In this document: piece by piece, positions 8,157 through 16,615 of the stretch
Layout: every line of letters starts with the position of its first letter
How positions within the stretch are numbered: the first letter of the stretch is position 1
Assembly (NCBI RefSeq): GCF_900108025.1
Contig: NZ_FNUS01000001.1
Location: 248,001 to 312,000 of the forward strand
Direction: 5' to 3'
DNA: 64,000 nt
Origin: Halpernia humi
Lineage (GTDB): Bacteria; Bacteroidota; Bacteroidia; Flavobacteriales; Weeksellaceae
Position numbers and translations under genes: made by a program
The notes under the pieces: generated by a model
What the model was told of the DNA's origin: nothing
Databases searched by the model: none
The model's input: only the letters and a program-made list of their open reading frames with translations

Positions 8157-10760
8157 TTAAATATTTAATGCTTTTTGATAAGCATTTTCTAAACCTGCCA
8201 GATTTTTCCCGCCAGCTGTCGCAAAACCCGGATTTCCGCCGCCGCCACCTTGTATTTCTTTGGCTAAGTCTTTAATGATATTTCCCGCTTGAAATTTTCC
8301 CTCTAAATCTGCAGAAACGCCAACGGTAATCATCGGCTTTTCGTTTGCATCAGATAAAATTATGGTGATAGAATTTGGAATTTCTTTCTTCAATTGAAAC
8401 ACTAAATCTTTTACAGAACCTGCATCCAGCGAAGTTTTTTTCACTAAAAGCATTTTTCCGTCTTTTTCAACAAAACTATTTTTCCAGTCAGAAACTTCGT
8501 TATTTGCTTTTTCTTTATTTAGAGAATCAATTTCTGATTTCAAATGTGAGTTTTCTTCCAGTAATTTTTCAACCGATTTTTTTAAATCCTTCGATTTTAA
8601 AAGTTCCGATAATTCTTTAATTTCCTGTTCTAAATTTTTGAAATATTCCGCACTTTTATCACCAGAAATCGCTTCAATTCTTCTGATTCCCGCCGCTGCA
8701 GAAGTTTCCTGCTGAATTTTAAAATGACCGATTTCGCCGGTAAAATCTACGTGCGTTCCGCCACAAAGTTCTTTAGACGAACCGAACTGAATCATTCTCA
8801 CATTATCGCCATATTTTTCGCCGAAAAGCGCCATCGCGCCTTTTTCCATCGCTTCAGAAATAGGAATATTTCTAAATTCTTGCAAAGCGATATTTTCTTT
8901 AATTTTTTGGTTGACTTTATTTTCTACCAAAGCCAGATCTTCTTCGCTGATTTTCCCAAAATGTGAGAAGTCAAAACGTAAATAATTTGGACCTACAAAT
9001 GAACCTTTTTGTTCCACGTGTGTTCCTAAAACATCGCGCAAGGCTTCATGCAAAAGATGTGTCGCAGAATGATTGGCTTCAGAATTTTGTCTGTCCTCAT
9101 TATTTATTTTGGCTAAAAATTTTCCATTTGGATTTTTTGGTAAATTTTTAATTAAAGAAATATTAAGATTGCTTTCTTTTTTTGTTTCGAGAATTTCAAT
9201 GTTTTCATCGTCATTTGATAGAAAACCTTTATCGCCAATTTGTCCGCCACCTTCTGCGTAAAAAGGCGTTTTTTGTAAAACTATTTGATAAAATTCACCG
9301 TCTTTATTTTCAATTTTTCTAAATCTATTGATGGAAGTTTCCGTTTCATTTTCATCATAACCAACAAATTCTTGTGGCGTTTCATTTAAAATTTCCCAGT
9401 CGTAAACTTTTTGTGCGGAAGATTTTTTAGAACGTGTTTTTTGTTTTAGCATTTCTTCGTCAAATGCTTTTTCATCGATGCTTAAACCTTTTTCTTCGGC
9501 GATAATTCTGGACAAATCTGCGGGAAAACCGAAAGTATCATACAATTCAAAAACCTGATTTCCTGGTAGAATTTTTTCGTTTTTATTTAAAGTTTCCGTG
9601 ATAATAAAATCCAAACGAACTAAACCTGTTTCAATGGTTTTTAAGAAAGAATTTTCTTCTTCTTTAATCACTTCTGTGATTAATTTTTCCTGTTTAATTA
9701 ATTCAGGAAAAAAGTCGCCCATTTCATTTTTTAAAACGGCAACCAATTCAAAAAGAAAGGCTTCTTTCATATTTAAAAAACGGTAAGAATAGGAAATCGC
9801 ACGTCTTAAAATTCGACGAATTACGTAACCTGCACCTGTATTTGAAGGCAATTGTCCATCTGCAATGGCAAAAGAAACCGCACGAATATGATCTACCAAA
9901 ACGCGGATCGCGATGTCTTTTTCATTTTCTAAAATTCCTGTGTATTTTACTCCCGAAATTGCTTCCACTTTTGCAATTAAAGGCGTGAAAACATCGGTGT
10001 CATAATTGGAAGATTTTCCCTGTAAAGCCATACAAAGACGCTCAAAACCCATTCCTGTATCAACATGTTTGTTGGGTAATTTTTCTAAACTTCCGTCGGC
10101 TTTTCGGTTAAATTCCATGAAAACCAAGTTCCAGACTTCTACCACTTGCGGATGATCGTTATTAACCAGATCCAAGCCTGAAATTTTTGCTTTTTCTTCG
10201 GCTGTTCTTAAATCAATGTGTATTTCCGAACAAGGTCCGCAAGGTCCGGATTCTCCCATTTCCCAGAAATTATCTTTTTTATTTCCGTTGATAATTCGGT
10301 CTTCGGAAATGTGTTTTTTCCAGTAATCAAAGGCTTCGTTGTCTCTTTCTAAATTTTCTTTTTTATCGCCTTTAAAAATCGTTACATAAAGATTTTCTTT
10401 TGGAATTTTATAAACTTCGGTTAATAATTCCCAAGCAAAATCAATGGCTTCTTTTTTAAAATAGTCGCCGAAAGACCAGTTTCCAAGCATTTCGAACATC
10501 GTGTGGTGATACGTGTCGCGACCAACATCATCCAAATCATTGTGTTTCCCGGAAACACGCAAACATTTTTGAGTATCTGCAATTCTGGGCGAACTTGGCG
10601 TTTTGTAGCCTAAAAAATAATCTTTAAACTGCGTCATTCCAGAATTGGAAAACATCAAAGTAGGATCATCTTTTAAAACAATCGGCGCGGAAGGCACAAT
10701 TTGGTGCTGTTTGCTTTTAAAATAATCTAAAAATTGCTGGCGAATTTCTTGTGAAGTCAT
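8157..10760 (-). CDS. alaS: Alanyl-tRNA synthetase
   Basis: Charges tRNA-Ala and edits mischarged Ser/Gly. All domains of the class II enzyme are present in 867 residues: catalytic core with PTLMFSNSGM (33-42) and RDTYHHTMFEMLGNWSFGDY (81-100); tRNA-recognition region; editing domain with PFYAEGGGQIGD (499-510), HSATH (564-568) and CGGTH (666-670), which supply the zinc-binding His and Cys; and a C-terminal Gly-rich segment with IQGGGGGNPGFATAGG. The start MTSQEIRQQFLDYF is the standard N-terminus. It is monocistronic, with a TAAATTTG box about 57 bases upstream and a hairpin after the stop. Confidence 0.98.
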   Translation of the reverse strand: MTSQEIRQQFLDYFKSKQHQIVPSAPIVLKDDPTLMFSNSGMTQFKDYFLGYKTPSSPRIADTQKCLRVSGKHNDLDDVGRDTYHHTMFEMLGNWSFGDYFKKEAIDFAWELLTEVYKIPKENLYVTIFKGDKKENLERDNEAFDYWKKHISEDRIINGNKKDNFWEMGESGPCGPCSEIHIDLRTAEEKAKISGLDLVNNDHPQVVEVWNLVFMEFNRKADGSLEKLPNKHVDTGMGFERLCMALQGKSSNYDTDVFTPLIAKVEAISGVKYTGILENEKDIAIRVLVDHIRAVSFAIADGQLPSNTGAGYVIRRILRRAISYSYRFLNMKEAFLFELVAVLKNEMGDFFPELIKQEKLITEVIKEEENSFLKTIETGLVRLDFIITETLNKNEKILPGNQVFELYDTFGFPADLSRIIAEEKGLSIDEKAFDEEMLKQKTRSKKSSAQKVYDWEILNETPQEFVGYDENETETSINRFRKIENKDGEFYQIVLQKTPFYAEGGGQIGDKGFLSNDDENIEILETKKESNLNISLIKNLPKNPNGKFLAKINNEDRQNSEANHSATHLLHEALRDVLGTHVEQKGSFVGPNYLRFDFSHFGKISEEDLALVENKVNQKIKENIALQEFRNIPISEAMEKGAMALFGEKYGDNVRMIQFGSSKELCGGTHVDFTGEIGHFKIQQETSAAAGIRRIEAISGDKSAEYFKNLEQEIKELSELLKSKDLKKSVEKLLEENSHLKSEIDSLNKEKANNEVSDWKNSFVEKDGKMLLVKKTSLDAGSVKDLVFQLKKEIPNSITIILSDANEKPMITVGVSADLEGKFQAGNIIKDLAKEIQGGGGGNPGFATAGGKNLAGLENAYQKALNI

Positions 10761-10816
10761 TTGGTTGTCTGTTGTTGGTTGACAGTTGTTAGTTTTTGGC
10801 TATCATTTTTCGTTTG

Positions 10817-10824
10817 CAAATTTA
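10817..10824 (-). promoter_or_regulatory. Predicted -7 box (TAAATTTG) for alaS
   Basis: Exact TAnnTTTG followed by GC-containing CAAACG on the minus strand, 56 bases before the alaS ATG. No clear -33 TTG is visible. Confidence 0.45.
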
Positions 10825-10876
10825 AGAAAATTTTGAGTGTAAAAAGTCGGGAATTTTAGCAATTTGAGGGAATAAT

Positions 10877-10905
10877 CCTTGTCAAGGTTTTAAACCTTGA
10901 CAAGG
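10877..10905. repeat. Perfect 14-bp-arm palindrome, family member 1
   Basis: Arms CCTTGTCAAGGTTT (10877-10890) and AAACCTTGACAAGG (10892-10905) are perfect reverse complements around one T. Each arm is itself a small palindrome. It is related to the palindrome at 16535-16578 by paired transitions. Confidence 0.85.
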
Positions 10906-11013
10906 TTAAATTTGTCTTTTTATCAAACTTAAAATGGAAATATTTAGTAAAATTAAATAGCCGAAAATGATATAGAAATATTGTTTTAATAAGTAAGATA
11001 AATTTAACTAATT

Positions 11014-11063
11014 TTTGTCATTCCGTAGGAATCTAGGCGTTTAGATTCCTACGGAATGACAAA
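11014..11063. repeat. Perfect 22-bp inverted repeat with 6-base loop
   Basis: The left arm (11014-11035) contains GTCATTCCGTAGGAATC and the right arm (11042-11063) is its exact reverse complement; the loop is GGCGTT. The strand can fold into a very stable hairpin. The word GTCATTCCGTAGGAATCT is one I recall as a dispersed repeat in this group (memory only). It has no T-tract and no gene directly before it. Confidence 0.85.
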
Positions 11064-11147
11064 CACTATTTTGACCACATTCCCGAAAATTAAAGTTAAT
11101 GAAATGTTTTTTATTTTTATTAAATCTCTGTGAAAATTGCGAAACTT

Positions 11148-11310
11148 TGCAGCCCGACTTGAGTGGAAATCCTTTTTGCTAGCGCAAAATTTTTTTTATA
11201 AAACCTATTTCGAAGCAAAAAGATTGATTCTATTTATATTGTTTTATTTGAATCATCGAAACTCGTTCCTCGTTTTGGGAACGGAAGGCGGAAATGCTGC
11301 CCGAAAAAAA
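11148..11310 (-). repeat. Dispersed intergenic element, copy A
   Basis: Read on the minus strand it begins ATTTCCGCCTTCC, has a variable AT-rich middle with AAAAAGGATTTCC, and ends TCAAGTCGGGCTGCAA. Copy D (27560-27660) has nearly the same ends (ATTTCCGCCTTCC and TTCAAGTCGGGGCGCAA). Copies B and C share parts. No coding potential is evident; boundaries are approximate. Confidence 0.6.
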
Positions 11311-11358
11311 ATCCGCAAAATAACTTTACGGATTTATGAAATATAAATTTAAAATAAA

Positions 11359-12204
11359 TTACCAATCTCTCTTTTTTAAAATAAAATAAGAACCTCCAAT
11401 AAAAATTACACACCAAACCAAACAAGCCACCAAACTTTCTGTTGGGTATTGAAAATGATATTGCAAACCAATTTGTTGCGCCAATTTTGTTCTGGTAAAA
11501 GGCGCTTCTATTAATTTTGACATACTATTTAAGGGCAAGAAATCTGAAATAAAGGTGTGATTTGTCACCTCCAGCATTGCTTCTTTTCCTTTTAAACCAC
11601 GCATCACGAAAAAACTTTCTGCGCCTTTTGCAATACCTTCTAAAAACCAAACTACAAAAAATGAGAGGAAAACAAAGATGGATTTTCTAAGTAAAATTGA
11701 GAGAAACATTAAGAATGAAAAGAAGGTAAAAAGTTTTAGAAAATAATTCCCGATAAAAAATACTTCTTTAAAAACGGCGGCTGCATCTTGGTTTTCAGAA
11801 TAAGTTTTGCCTAAATAAAGCGTAATTAAAAAAACCAAAAACGTTGAAATAAGTGAAAAAAGAATAATGGTAGAAAGTTTCGAAATGATGAATTCTTTTC
11901 TGCTAAAACCATCGATTAGGTTTTGTTTAAACATTCTGTTTGAAAATTCCTGACAAATGGAAAATATAATGATGCAACCCAAAAATATTTTAAGTAAACC
12001 TACAATCCAAGTTGTGAAATTCCAGATTTCTGGGAAATTGTAAATGCCTTGTTCTTTTAAATTAATTTCTTTTCCAAATAAATTAAAATCTACCAAACCA
12101 ATGAAAAGCAATACGCCTAAAATTAAAAAATATAATACTGTAAATACTTTGAAAGGGGCGTAATTATAATTTTTCAGCCATTCTATCTTTAATAATCTGT
12201 TCAT
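11359..12204 (-). CDS. ABC-2 type transporter permease
   Basis: A 281-residue integral membrane protein with about six hydrophobic helices, beginning with a cytosolic NRLLKIEWLKNYNYAPF segment typical of ABC-2 permeases, then a first helix (VFTVLYFLILGVLLFIG). A large extracytoplasmic loop follows helix 5 (AESFFVMRGLKGKEAMLEV). The ATPase gene lies one base upstream, so the two form an exporter of the ABC-2/bacteriocin-resistance kind. The substrate is unknown. No outer-membrane or periplasmic adaptor gene is next to it. Confidence 0.88.
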   Translation of the reverse strand: MNRLLKIEWLKNYNYAPFKVFTVLYFLILGVLLFIGLVDFNLFGKEINLKEQGIYNFPEIWNFTTWIVGLLKIFLGCIIIFSICQEFSNRMFKQNLIDGFSRKEFIISKLSTIILFSLISTFLVFLITLYLGKTYSENQDAAAVFKEVFFIGNYFLKLFTFFSFLMFLSILLRKSIFVFLSFFVVWFLEGIAKGAESFFVMRGLKGKEAMLEVTNHTFISDFLPLNSMSKLIEAPFTRTKLAQQIGLQYHFQYPTESLVACLVWCVIFIGGSYFILKKRDW

Positions 12205-12205
12205 A

Positions 12206-13096
12206 TTATTTTTTTACAAGTTCTAAAAATTGGGTTTCAAGGCTTTCTTTTTTCTTAATCAAATGCGAAAGGTAAATGTCTTTTTTGACTAATAATTGGT
12301 TCAATTCTTTCGCGGAAATCTCTTCTGAAATCTGCGCAATTATTAAATGATCTTTTACTTTTATGGAAGAAAATAAATTTAATTCTGATAAATTTTTAAT
12401 TAAATTTTCTGGGTTTTCTGCGTTTAGTTCGAAGAAACCTTTGCTGTTTGTCATGGCTTCTACGCTTCCAGAATATAATGCAGCACCATCTTTTAAGACA
12501 ATTACGTGACTACAAATTTTTTCAATTTCGTCTAAAAGATGACTGGCGATAATGATGGTTGTGCCGGTTTTTGCAATTTCTGCAATAATTTCTCGAATTT
12601 GGATAATTCCTTCAGGATCGAGACCATTCGTGGGTTCATCAAGAATTAAAACTTGTGGCGAATTTAGCATTGCTGAAGCGATTGCAAGGCGTTGTTTCAT
12701 TCCTAAAGAATAAGTTTTGAACGCATCTTTTTTTCTTTCTAATAAACCAACAACCTCTAAAACTTCATCAATTCTGGAAGTGGGAACATTTTTAATTTCA
12801 GCAACAATTTCTAAATTTTTTTCTGCACTTAAATAAGGATAAAAATTTGGTTGCTCGATAATTGCGCCTATTTTTTTCAGCGTTTGCGTAGAAGTTCCTT
12901 TTTCGCCAAACCAAAACCAATCGCCGCTCGTTGCATTTATTGTGGAAAGCAACATACCAAAAGTGGTAGATTTTCCGCTGCCATTTGGACCGAGAAGTCC
13001 ATAAACATTGCCTTTTTCTACGTCAAAAGAAATGTTATTTACGACAACACGTTTGAATTTTTTAGTGAGATTTTTTACCGAAAGTATTTTCTCCAT
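12206..13096 (-). CDS. ABC transporter ATP-binding protein
   Basis: ATPase subunit of the exporter with the permease one base downstream. Walker A is GPNGSGKST at 36-44, the signature loop is YSLGMKQRLAIA at 129-140, and Walker B VLILDEPTNGLD at 149-160; the switch His is in IIIASHLLDE. The C-terminal roughly 80 residues beyond the nucleotide-binding domain are a small regulatory region common to DrrA/CcmA-type ATPases. Length 296 is usual. Whether it exports a drug, lipid or peptide cannot be told from sequence. Confidence 0.95.
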   Translation of the reverse strand: MEKILSVKNLTKKFKRVVVNNISFDVEKGNVYGLLGPNGSGKSTTFGMLLSTINATSGDWFWFGEKGTSTQTLKKIGAIIEQPNFYPYLSAEKNLEIVAEIKNVPTSRIDEVLEVVGLLERKKDAFKTYSLGMKQRLAIASAMLNSPQVLILDEPTNGLDPEGIIQIREIIAEIAKTGTTIIIASHLLDEIEKICSHVIVLKDGAALYSGSVEAMTNSKGFFELNAENPENLIKNLSELNLFSSIKVKDHLIIAQISEEISAKELNQLLVKKDIYLSHLIKKKESLETQFLELVKK

Positions 13097-13223
13097 AAAT
13101 ATTGCTTTATTATTTAGTTGAAATTTATTCTATTTTGTTACAAAGTCATGATGTGCAGAAATTATTCATTTTTTAATTAAAAATTCTTAAATTTAGAACA
13201 ATAAATTCAATAAAATTATTAAA

Positions 13224-14327
13224 ATGAATAGTTTTTGGGAACTTGAAACTTTTTATCGAAAAAGAGACTTCATTATTATTGGCGCAGGTTTCAGCGGACT
13301 TTGGACAGCGATTTCTTTAAAAGAAAAATTTCCAGAAAAGTCGATTTTAGTTATTGAAAGAAATTCTGTCCCAATCGGCGCTTCCACAAGAAATGCAGGT
13401 TTTGCTTGCTTCGGTAGTTTAACTGAAATTCTTTCAGATGCCGATAAAATGGGTTGGCAAAAAACTTTGGATTTGGTAAAAATGCGCTTTGAAGGATTAC
13501 AAAAAATTCAAAAATATTTTAAACCAGAAGATATTGATTTTGAAAGGGTTGGAGGCTACGAAATTTTGAATAACGCTGAACCTTTAGAAAGATTAGTTGA
13601 AGTAAATGAGAAATTAAAATCCATCACTGGTTTAGAAAAAACCTTCTTTTTATGCCAAGAAAAAACGGTAGAATTTGGTTTAAAAAATACAACGTTTTTA
13701 GTTGAAAATCCTTGTGAAGGTTCTTTGCATCCCGGAAAATTAGTGCATAAACTTTTGCATAAATGTCAAAATTTAGGAATAGAATTTCTTTTTGGAACAT
13801 CAGTTTTAGAAATTTTTGAAAATGAAAAAGAAGTAAAAATCAATACTAAAAATTTTCAAATAAAAGCAGAAAAATTAGTAATTGCTACCAATGCTTTTGC
13901 AAAAGATTTAATTAAAAATTTAGATTTAACGCCAGTTCGCGGTCAAATTTTACTTACTAAACCTATTAAAGATTTGAAACTTAAAGGCACTTATCATTAT
14001 GATGAAGGGTATATTTATTTTCGAAATGTGGGAAATATAGTTCTTTTGGGTGGCGCAAGAAATTTAGATTTTAAAACGGAAGAAACTACAGAATTTGAAA
14101 TCACAGAATTTTTACAAAATTATTTAGAAAAATTTTTAGCAGAAGTGATTTTGCACAAGCAAAGTTTTGAAATTTCAAGCCGATGGACTGGAATTATGGC
14201 GGTTGGAAAAGAAAAATCACCGATTGTAAAACAAATATCAAATCGGCAATTTTGCGCTGTAAGACTTTCGGGAATGGGCGTTGCATTGGCACCAAAACTG
14301 GGCGAACAAATTGCGGAAATGATTTAA
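13224..14327 (+). CDS. FAD-dependent oxidoreductase (DAO family)
   Basis: A 367-residue D-amino-acid-oxidase-fold enzyme. The dinucleotide motif GAGFSG is at 20-25 in DFIIIGAGFSGLWTAISL, the ribose-binding acidic residue follows in VIERN, and ASTRNAGFACFGS matches the substrate/FAD loop of the family (also seen in GlpO and glycine oxidases). The C-terminus has RWTGIMAVGKEKSPIV and SGMGVALAPKLGEQIA, the second FAD contact. It lacks a signal peptide. The substrate is not predictable. It stands alone between a divergent ABC operon and prfB. Confidence 0.88.
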   Translation: MNSFWELETFYRKRDFIIIGAGFSGLWTAISLKEKFPEKSILVIERNSVPIGASTRNAGFACFGSLTEILSDADKMGWQKTLDLVKMRFEGLQKIQKYFKPEDIDFERVGGYEILNNAEPLERLVEVNEKLKSITGLEKTFFLCQEKTVEFGLKNTTFLVENPCEGSLHPGKLVHKLLHKCQNLGIEFLFGTSVLEIFENEKEVKINTKNFQIKAEKLVIATNAFAKDLIKNLDLTPVRGQILLTKPIKDLKLKGTYHYDEGYIYFRNVGNIVLLGGARNLDFKTEETTEFEITEFLQNYLEKFLAEVILHKQSFEISSRWTGIMAVGKEKSPIVKQISNRQFCAVRLSGMGVALAPKLGEQIAEMI

Positions 14328-14430
14328 ACAGAAATTATCGGCTTTTTTACTCTTTAAAAATTTTTAATTTTAGCTTTACAAGGCATAAAATTTTTATGAC
14401 TTTTGTGGTTTTATTATGCCTTTAAAAAAG

Positions 14431-14438
14431 TATTTTTG
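14431..14438 (+). promoter_or_regulatory. Predicted -7 box (TATTTTTG) for prfB
   Basis: Exact TAnnTTTG ending 8 bases before the prfB ATG. A TTG lies at 14403-14405, 25 bases upstream of the box, slightly far for a -33 element. Initiation 3-6 bases past the box would leave almost no leader. Confidence 0.6.
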
Positions 14439-14446
14439 CAATTGCT

Positions 14447-15559
14447 ATGATAAACAACGACCAAATAAAAGACCTGCAAACCCGCATTGAAGACCTTTAT
14501 AAATTCCTTCAAATAGAAAAAAAGAAAATCGAAATTGCCAATGATGACGAAAAAACTGTGGCGCCAGATTTTTGGGACAATCCGAAGGAAGCGGAAGTTT
14601 TTTTAAGAATTCTACGATCCAAAAAAAAATGGGTAGAAGATTATGAAAGCATTTTCACTGATTTTGAAGACCTTCAAGTTTTAGTAGAATTTGCCAAAGA
14701 AGACGCCGATTCTGAAAAAGAATTAGATAAAAATTACCCTAAATTATTAGAAAAAATTGAAAATTTAGAGTTTAAAAATATGCTTTCCAACGAAGGCGAT
14801 GAATTGTCTGCTGTTTTGCAAATTACAGCCGGAGCGGGCGGAACAGAATCTTGCGATTGGGCGCAAATGCTCATGCGGATGTACACGATGTGGGCCGAAA
14901 AACAAGGGTATAAATTGCGCGAACTCAATTTTCAGGAAGGCGATGTCGCAGGCGTAAAAACCGTAACCATCGAGATTGACGGCGAATTTGCCTTCGGATA
15001 TTTGAAAGGTGAAAACGGCGTGCACAGATTGGTGAGAATTTCGCCGTTCGATAGCAACGCAAAACGCCACACAAGTTTTGTATCTGTTTACGTTTATCCG
15101 CTCGTGGACGATTCCATAGAAATCAACATCAATTCCGCAGATATTTCCTTTGAAACCATGCGAAGTTCCGGCGCCGGTGGGCAAAATGTGAACAAAGTAG
15201 AAACCGCCGTTCGACTTCGCCACGCGCCGACGGGAATTATTATTGAAAACTCTGAAAGCCGCTCCCAACTTCAAAATAAAGAAAAGGCGATGCAATTGCT
15301 AAAATCGCGTTTGTACGAAATGGAACTTGCAGAAAAACTAAAAGCACGCAACGAAATTGAAGCCAATAAAATGAAAATAGAGTGGGGCAGCCAAATTAGA
15401 AATTATGTGATGCAGCCCTACAAATTGGTAAAAGACGTTCGGTCTGGCTACGAAACATCCGACGTAGATGGCGTTATGAACGGCGAAATAACCCCTTTTT
15501 TAAAAGCCTATCTTATGGCAGACGGAACCGCAGTTTCGGATGAAGAAGATGTTTTTTAG
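14447..15559 (+). CDS. prfB: Peptide chain release factor 2
   Basis: Recognises UGA and UAA stop codons and triggers peptide release. The SPF anticodon-like tripeptide is at 199-201 ([14 protein letters not shown]) and GGQ at 244-246 in [23 protein letters not shown] rather than PxT identifies RF2. The full 370 residues are in one frame: the internal stop and +1 slip site (CTTTGAC) found near codon 25 in many bacteria is absent, the local sequence being CTTCAAATA. The gene seems to lack the usual autoregulation. A TATTTTTG box ends 8 bases upstream of the ATG. Confidence 0.97.
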   Translation: MINNDQIKDLQTRIEDLYKFLQIEKKKIEIANDDEKTVAPDFWDNPKEAEVFLRILRSKKKWVEDYESIFTDFEDLQVLVEFAKEDADSEKELDKNYPKLLEKIENLEFKNMLSNEGDELSAVLQITAGAGGTESCDWAQMLMRMYTMWAEKQGYKLRELNFQEGDVAGVKTVTIEIDGEFAFGYLKGENGVHRLVRISPFDSNAKRHTSFVSVYVYPLVDDSIEININSADISFETMRSSGAGGQNVNKVETAVRLRHAPTGIIIENSESRSQLQNKEKAMQLLKSRLYEMELAEKLKARNEIEANKMKIEWGSQIRNYVMQPYKLVKDVRSGYETSDVDGVMNGEITPFLKAYLMADGTAVSDEEDVF

Positions 15560-15589
15560 GAGCAAGAAAGTAATTTTTATTTTCGAAAA

Positions 15590-15660
15590 TTGGTCCCGCT
15601 TTCCACTATATCCCGCCAAGGCGGGGATGCCGTTCCAATCGGGGCTAAAAAGACGGGTAG
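15590..15660 (+). repeat. Dispersed intergenic element, copy B
   Basis: GC-richer than its flanks, with TCCCGCTTTCCACTATATCC, a CCCGCC-AAG-GGCGGG hairpin (15610-15624 region) and GTTCCAATCGGGGCTAAAA. The TTCCAATCGGGGCT end matches the TCAAGTCGGGGC ends of copies A and D in position. It follows prfB by about 30 bases and could help end its transcript. Confidence 0.5.
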
Positions 15661-15819
15661 TTCTTCTTTTCAAAGTCTCATTTTTCTCACACTTCTTTTT
15701 TCGCTATTAAGAACTCGATTTAGGCGAATTCATTTTTTTTAATTTGTCAAACATTAGTTTTTGAAATAATACCATTGTTAAAAAATTCATAATAATTTTT
15801 CAATCGTTTTTAAAAAAGC

Positions 15820-15827
15820 TATTTTTG
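15820..15827 (+). promoter_or_regulatory. Predicted -7 box (TATTTTTG) for the DedA gene
   Basis: Exact TAnnTTTG, 17 bases before the ATG at 15845. No clear -33 TTG is visible. Confidence 0.5.
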
Positions 15828-15844
15828 TTGCATAACAAACTTTA

Positions 15845-16510
15845 ATGATACACTTTGATAGCTGGAAGGATTTAATGAATCCTGAAATTTATATACAATA
15901 CGGCGGTTTTTGGCTCGTTTTATTTATTATTTTCGCTGAAACAGGTTTGTTTGTTGGCTTTTTTCTTCCTGGCGATAGTCTGCTTTTTGTCTCTGGAATT
16001 TTCGCAAAAGATATAATTGCAGAAACATTTGGTAGTACAAATTCAGATTTTTTAGACACTACTATTTTGGCAACTTGCGTTTCTTTGGCCGCTATTATTG
16101 GTAATGAAGTCGGCTATTATTTTGGTTACAAAACTGGGCCGATTTTGTATGAAAAGAAAGACACTTTTCTGTTTAAGAAAAAATACCTTTTCAAAGCCCA
16201 CGATTTTTTTGAAGAACACGGCAGATTGGCTGTTATTATGGCGAGATTTCTACCAATCGTAAGAACTTTTACACCCATAGTTGCAGGCATTGTGAAAATG
16301 GATAAAAAGAAATTTTTCTTTGATAATGTAATTGGTGCGTTTTTGTGGTCTTTTATGCTCATTTTTGCAGGTCATTATTTGAATGAACTTTTTCGCCAAC
16401 AATTTGGTATTGAACTAAAAACGCATTTAGAAATTATCATTCTAATTATTGTGCTCATTACTACTTTACCGATTATCATTAAGTTTTTTATCACCAAAAA
16501 GGAGATTTAA
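15845..16510 (+). CDS. DedA family membrane protein (SNARE-associated / VTT domain)
   Basis: A 221-residue inner-membrane protein of the DedA family, whose members are linked to undecaprenyl-phosphate or phospholipid flipping and membrane homeostasis. The sequence shows the expected order: re-entrant loop with ETGLFVGFFLPGDSLLF, then GNEVGYYFGYKTGP, then FLPIVRTFTPIVAGI, where ARFLPIVRTFTP is the strongest family motif. Four to five hydrophobic helices are visible. It is followed by a perfect 44-bp palindrome and is convergent with the GIN-head gene. Confidence 0.93.
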   Translation: MIHFDSWKDLMNPEIYIQYGGFWLVLFIIFAETGLFVGFFLPGDSLLFVSGIFAKDIIAETFGSTNSDFLDTTILATCVSLAAIIGNEVGYYFGYKTGPILYEKKDTFLFKKKYLFKAHDFFEEHGRLAVIMARFLPIVRTFTPIVAGIVKMDKKKFFFDNVIGAFLWSFMLIFAGHYLNELFRQQFGIELKTHLEIIILIIVLITTLPIIIKFFITKKEI

Positions 16511-16534
16511 ATAGTCTTTAAATTCAAATAAAAA

Positions 16535-16578
16535 AACTTTGTTAAAGTTTTATAGCGCTATAAAACTTTAACAAAGTT
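16535..16578. repeat. Perfect 44-bp palindrome, family member 2
   Basis: A perfect palindrome with no spacer: left arm AACTTTGTTAAAGTTTTATA plus GC at the centre, right arm its exact reverse complement. It lies between convergent genes and could act as a bidirectional terminator. The outer arm CTTTGTTAAAGTTT differs from the arm at 10877 (CCTTGTCAAGGTTT) only by transitions. Confidence 0.85.
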
Positions 16579-16615
16579 AAAAATGAGAGAATTTCAAACG
16601 ATTATAAACGAAATC

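Larger units (their letters stand above)
10761..11358. other. Repeat-rich intergenic island (598 bp)
   Basis: No credible gene is present. The stretch holds an imperfect 14-bp tandem (TTGGTTGTCTGTTG then TTGGTTGACAGTTG, 10761-10788), the alaS promoter, a palindrome at 10877-10905, a 22-bp inverted repeat at 11014-11063 and a copy of a dispersed element at 11148-11310. It separates alaS from the ABC transporter genes, both on the minus strand. Confidence 0.7.

Noticed and set aside
10761-10788. Imperfect 14-bp tandem TTGGTTG... upstream of alaS
   Set aside because: Only two units with several mismatches; it resembles ordinary low-complexity drift and shows no link to a regulatory protein.
11137-11346. 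69-codon open frame in the repeat island
   Set aside because: It lies across dispersed element A, has no homology I recognise and its codons follow the repeat rather than a protein. The same frame is not shared by other copies.
14765-15295. 176-codon open frame on the minus strand inside prfB
   Set aside because: It is antisense to the conserved RF2 core. The Gly/Ala/Arg-rich codons of prfB create the long antisense frame. No known family.
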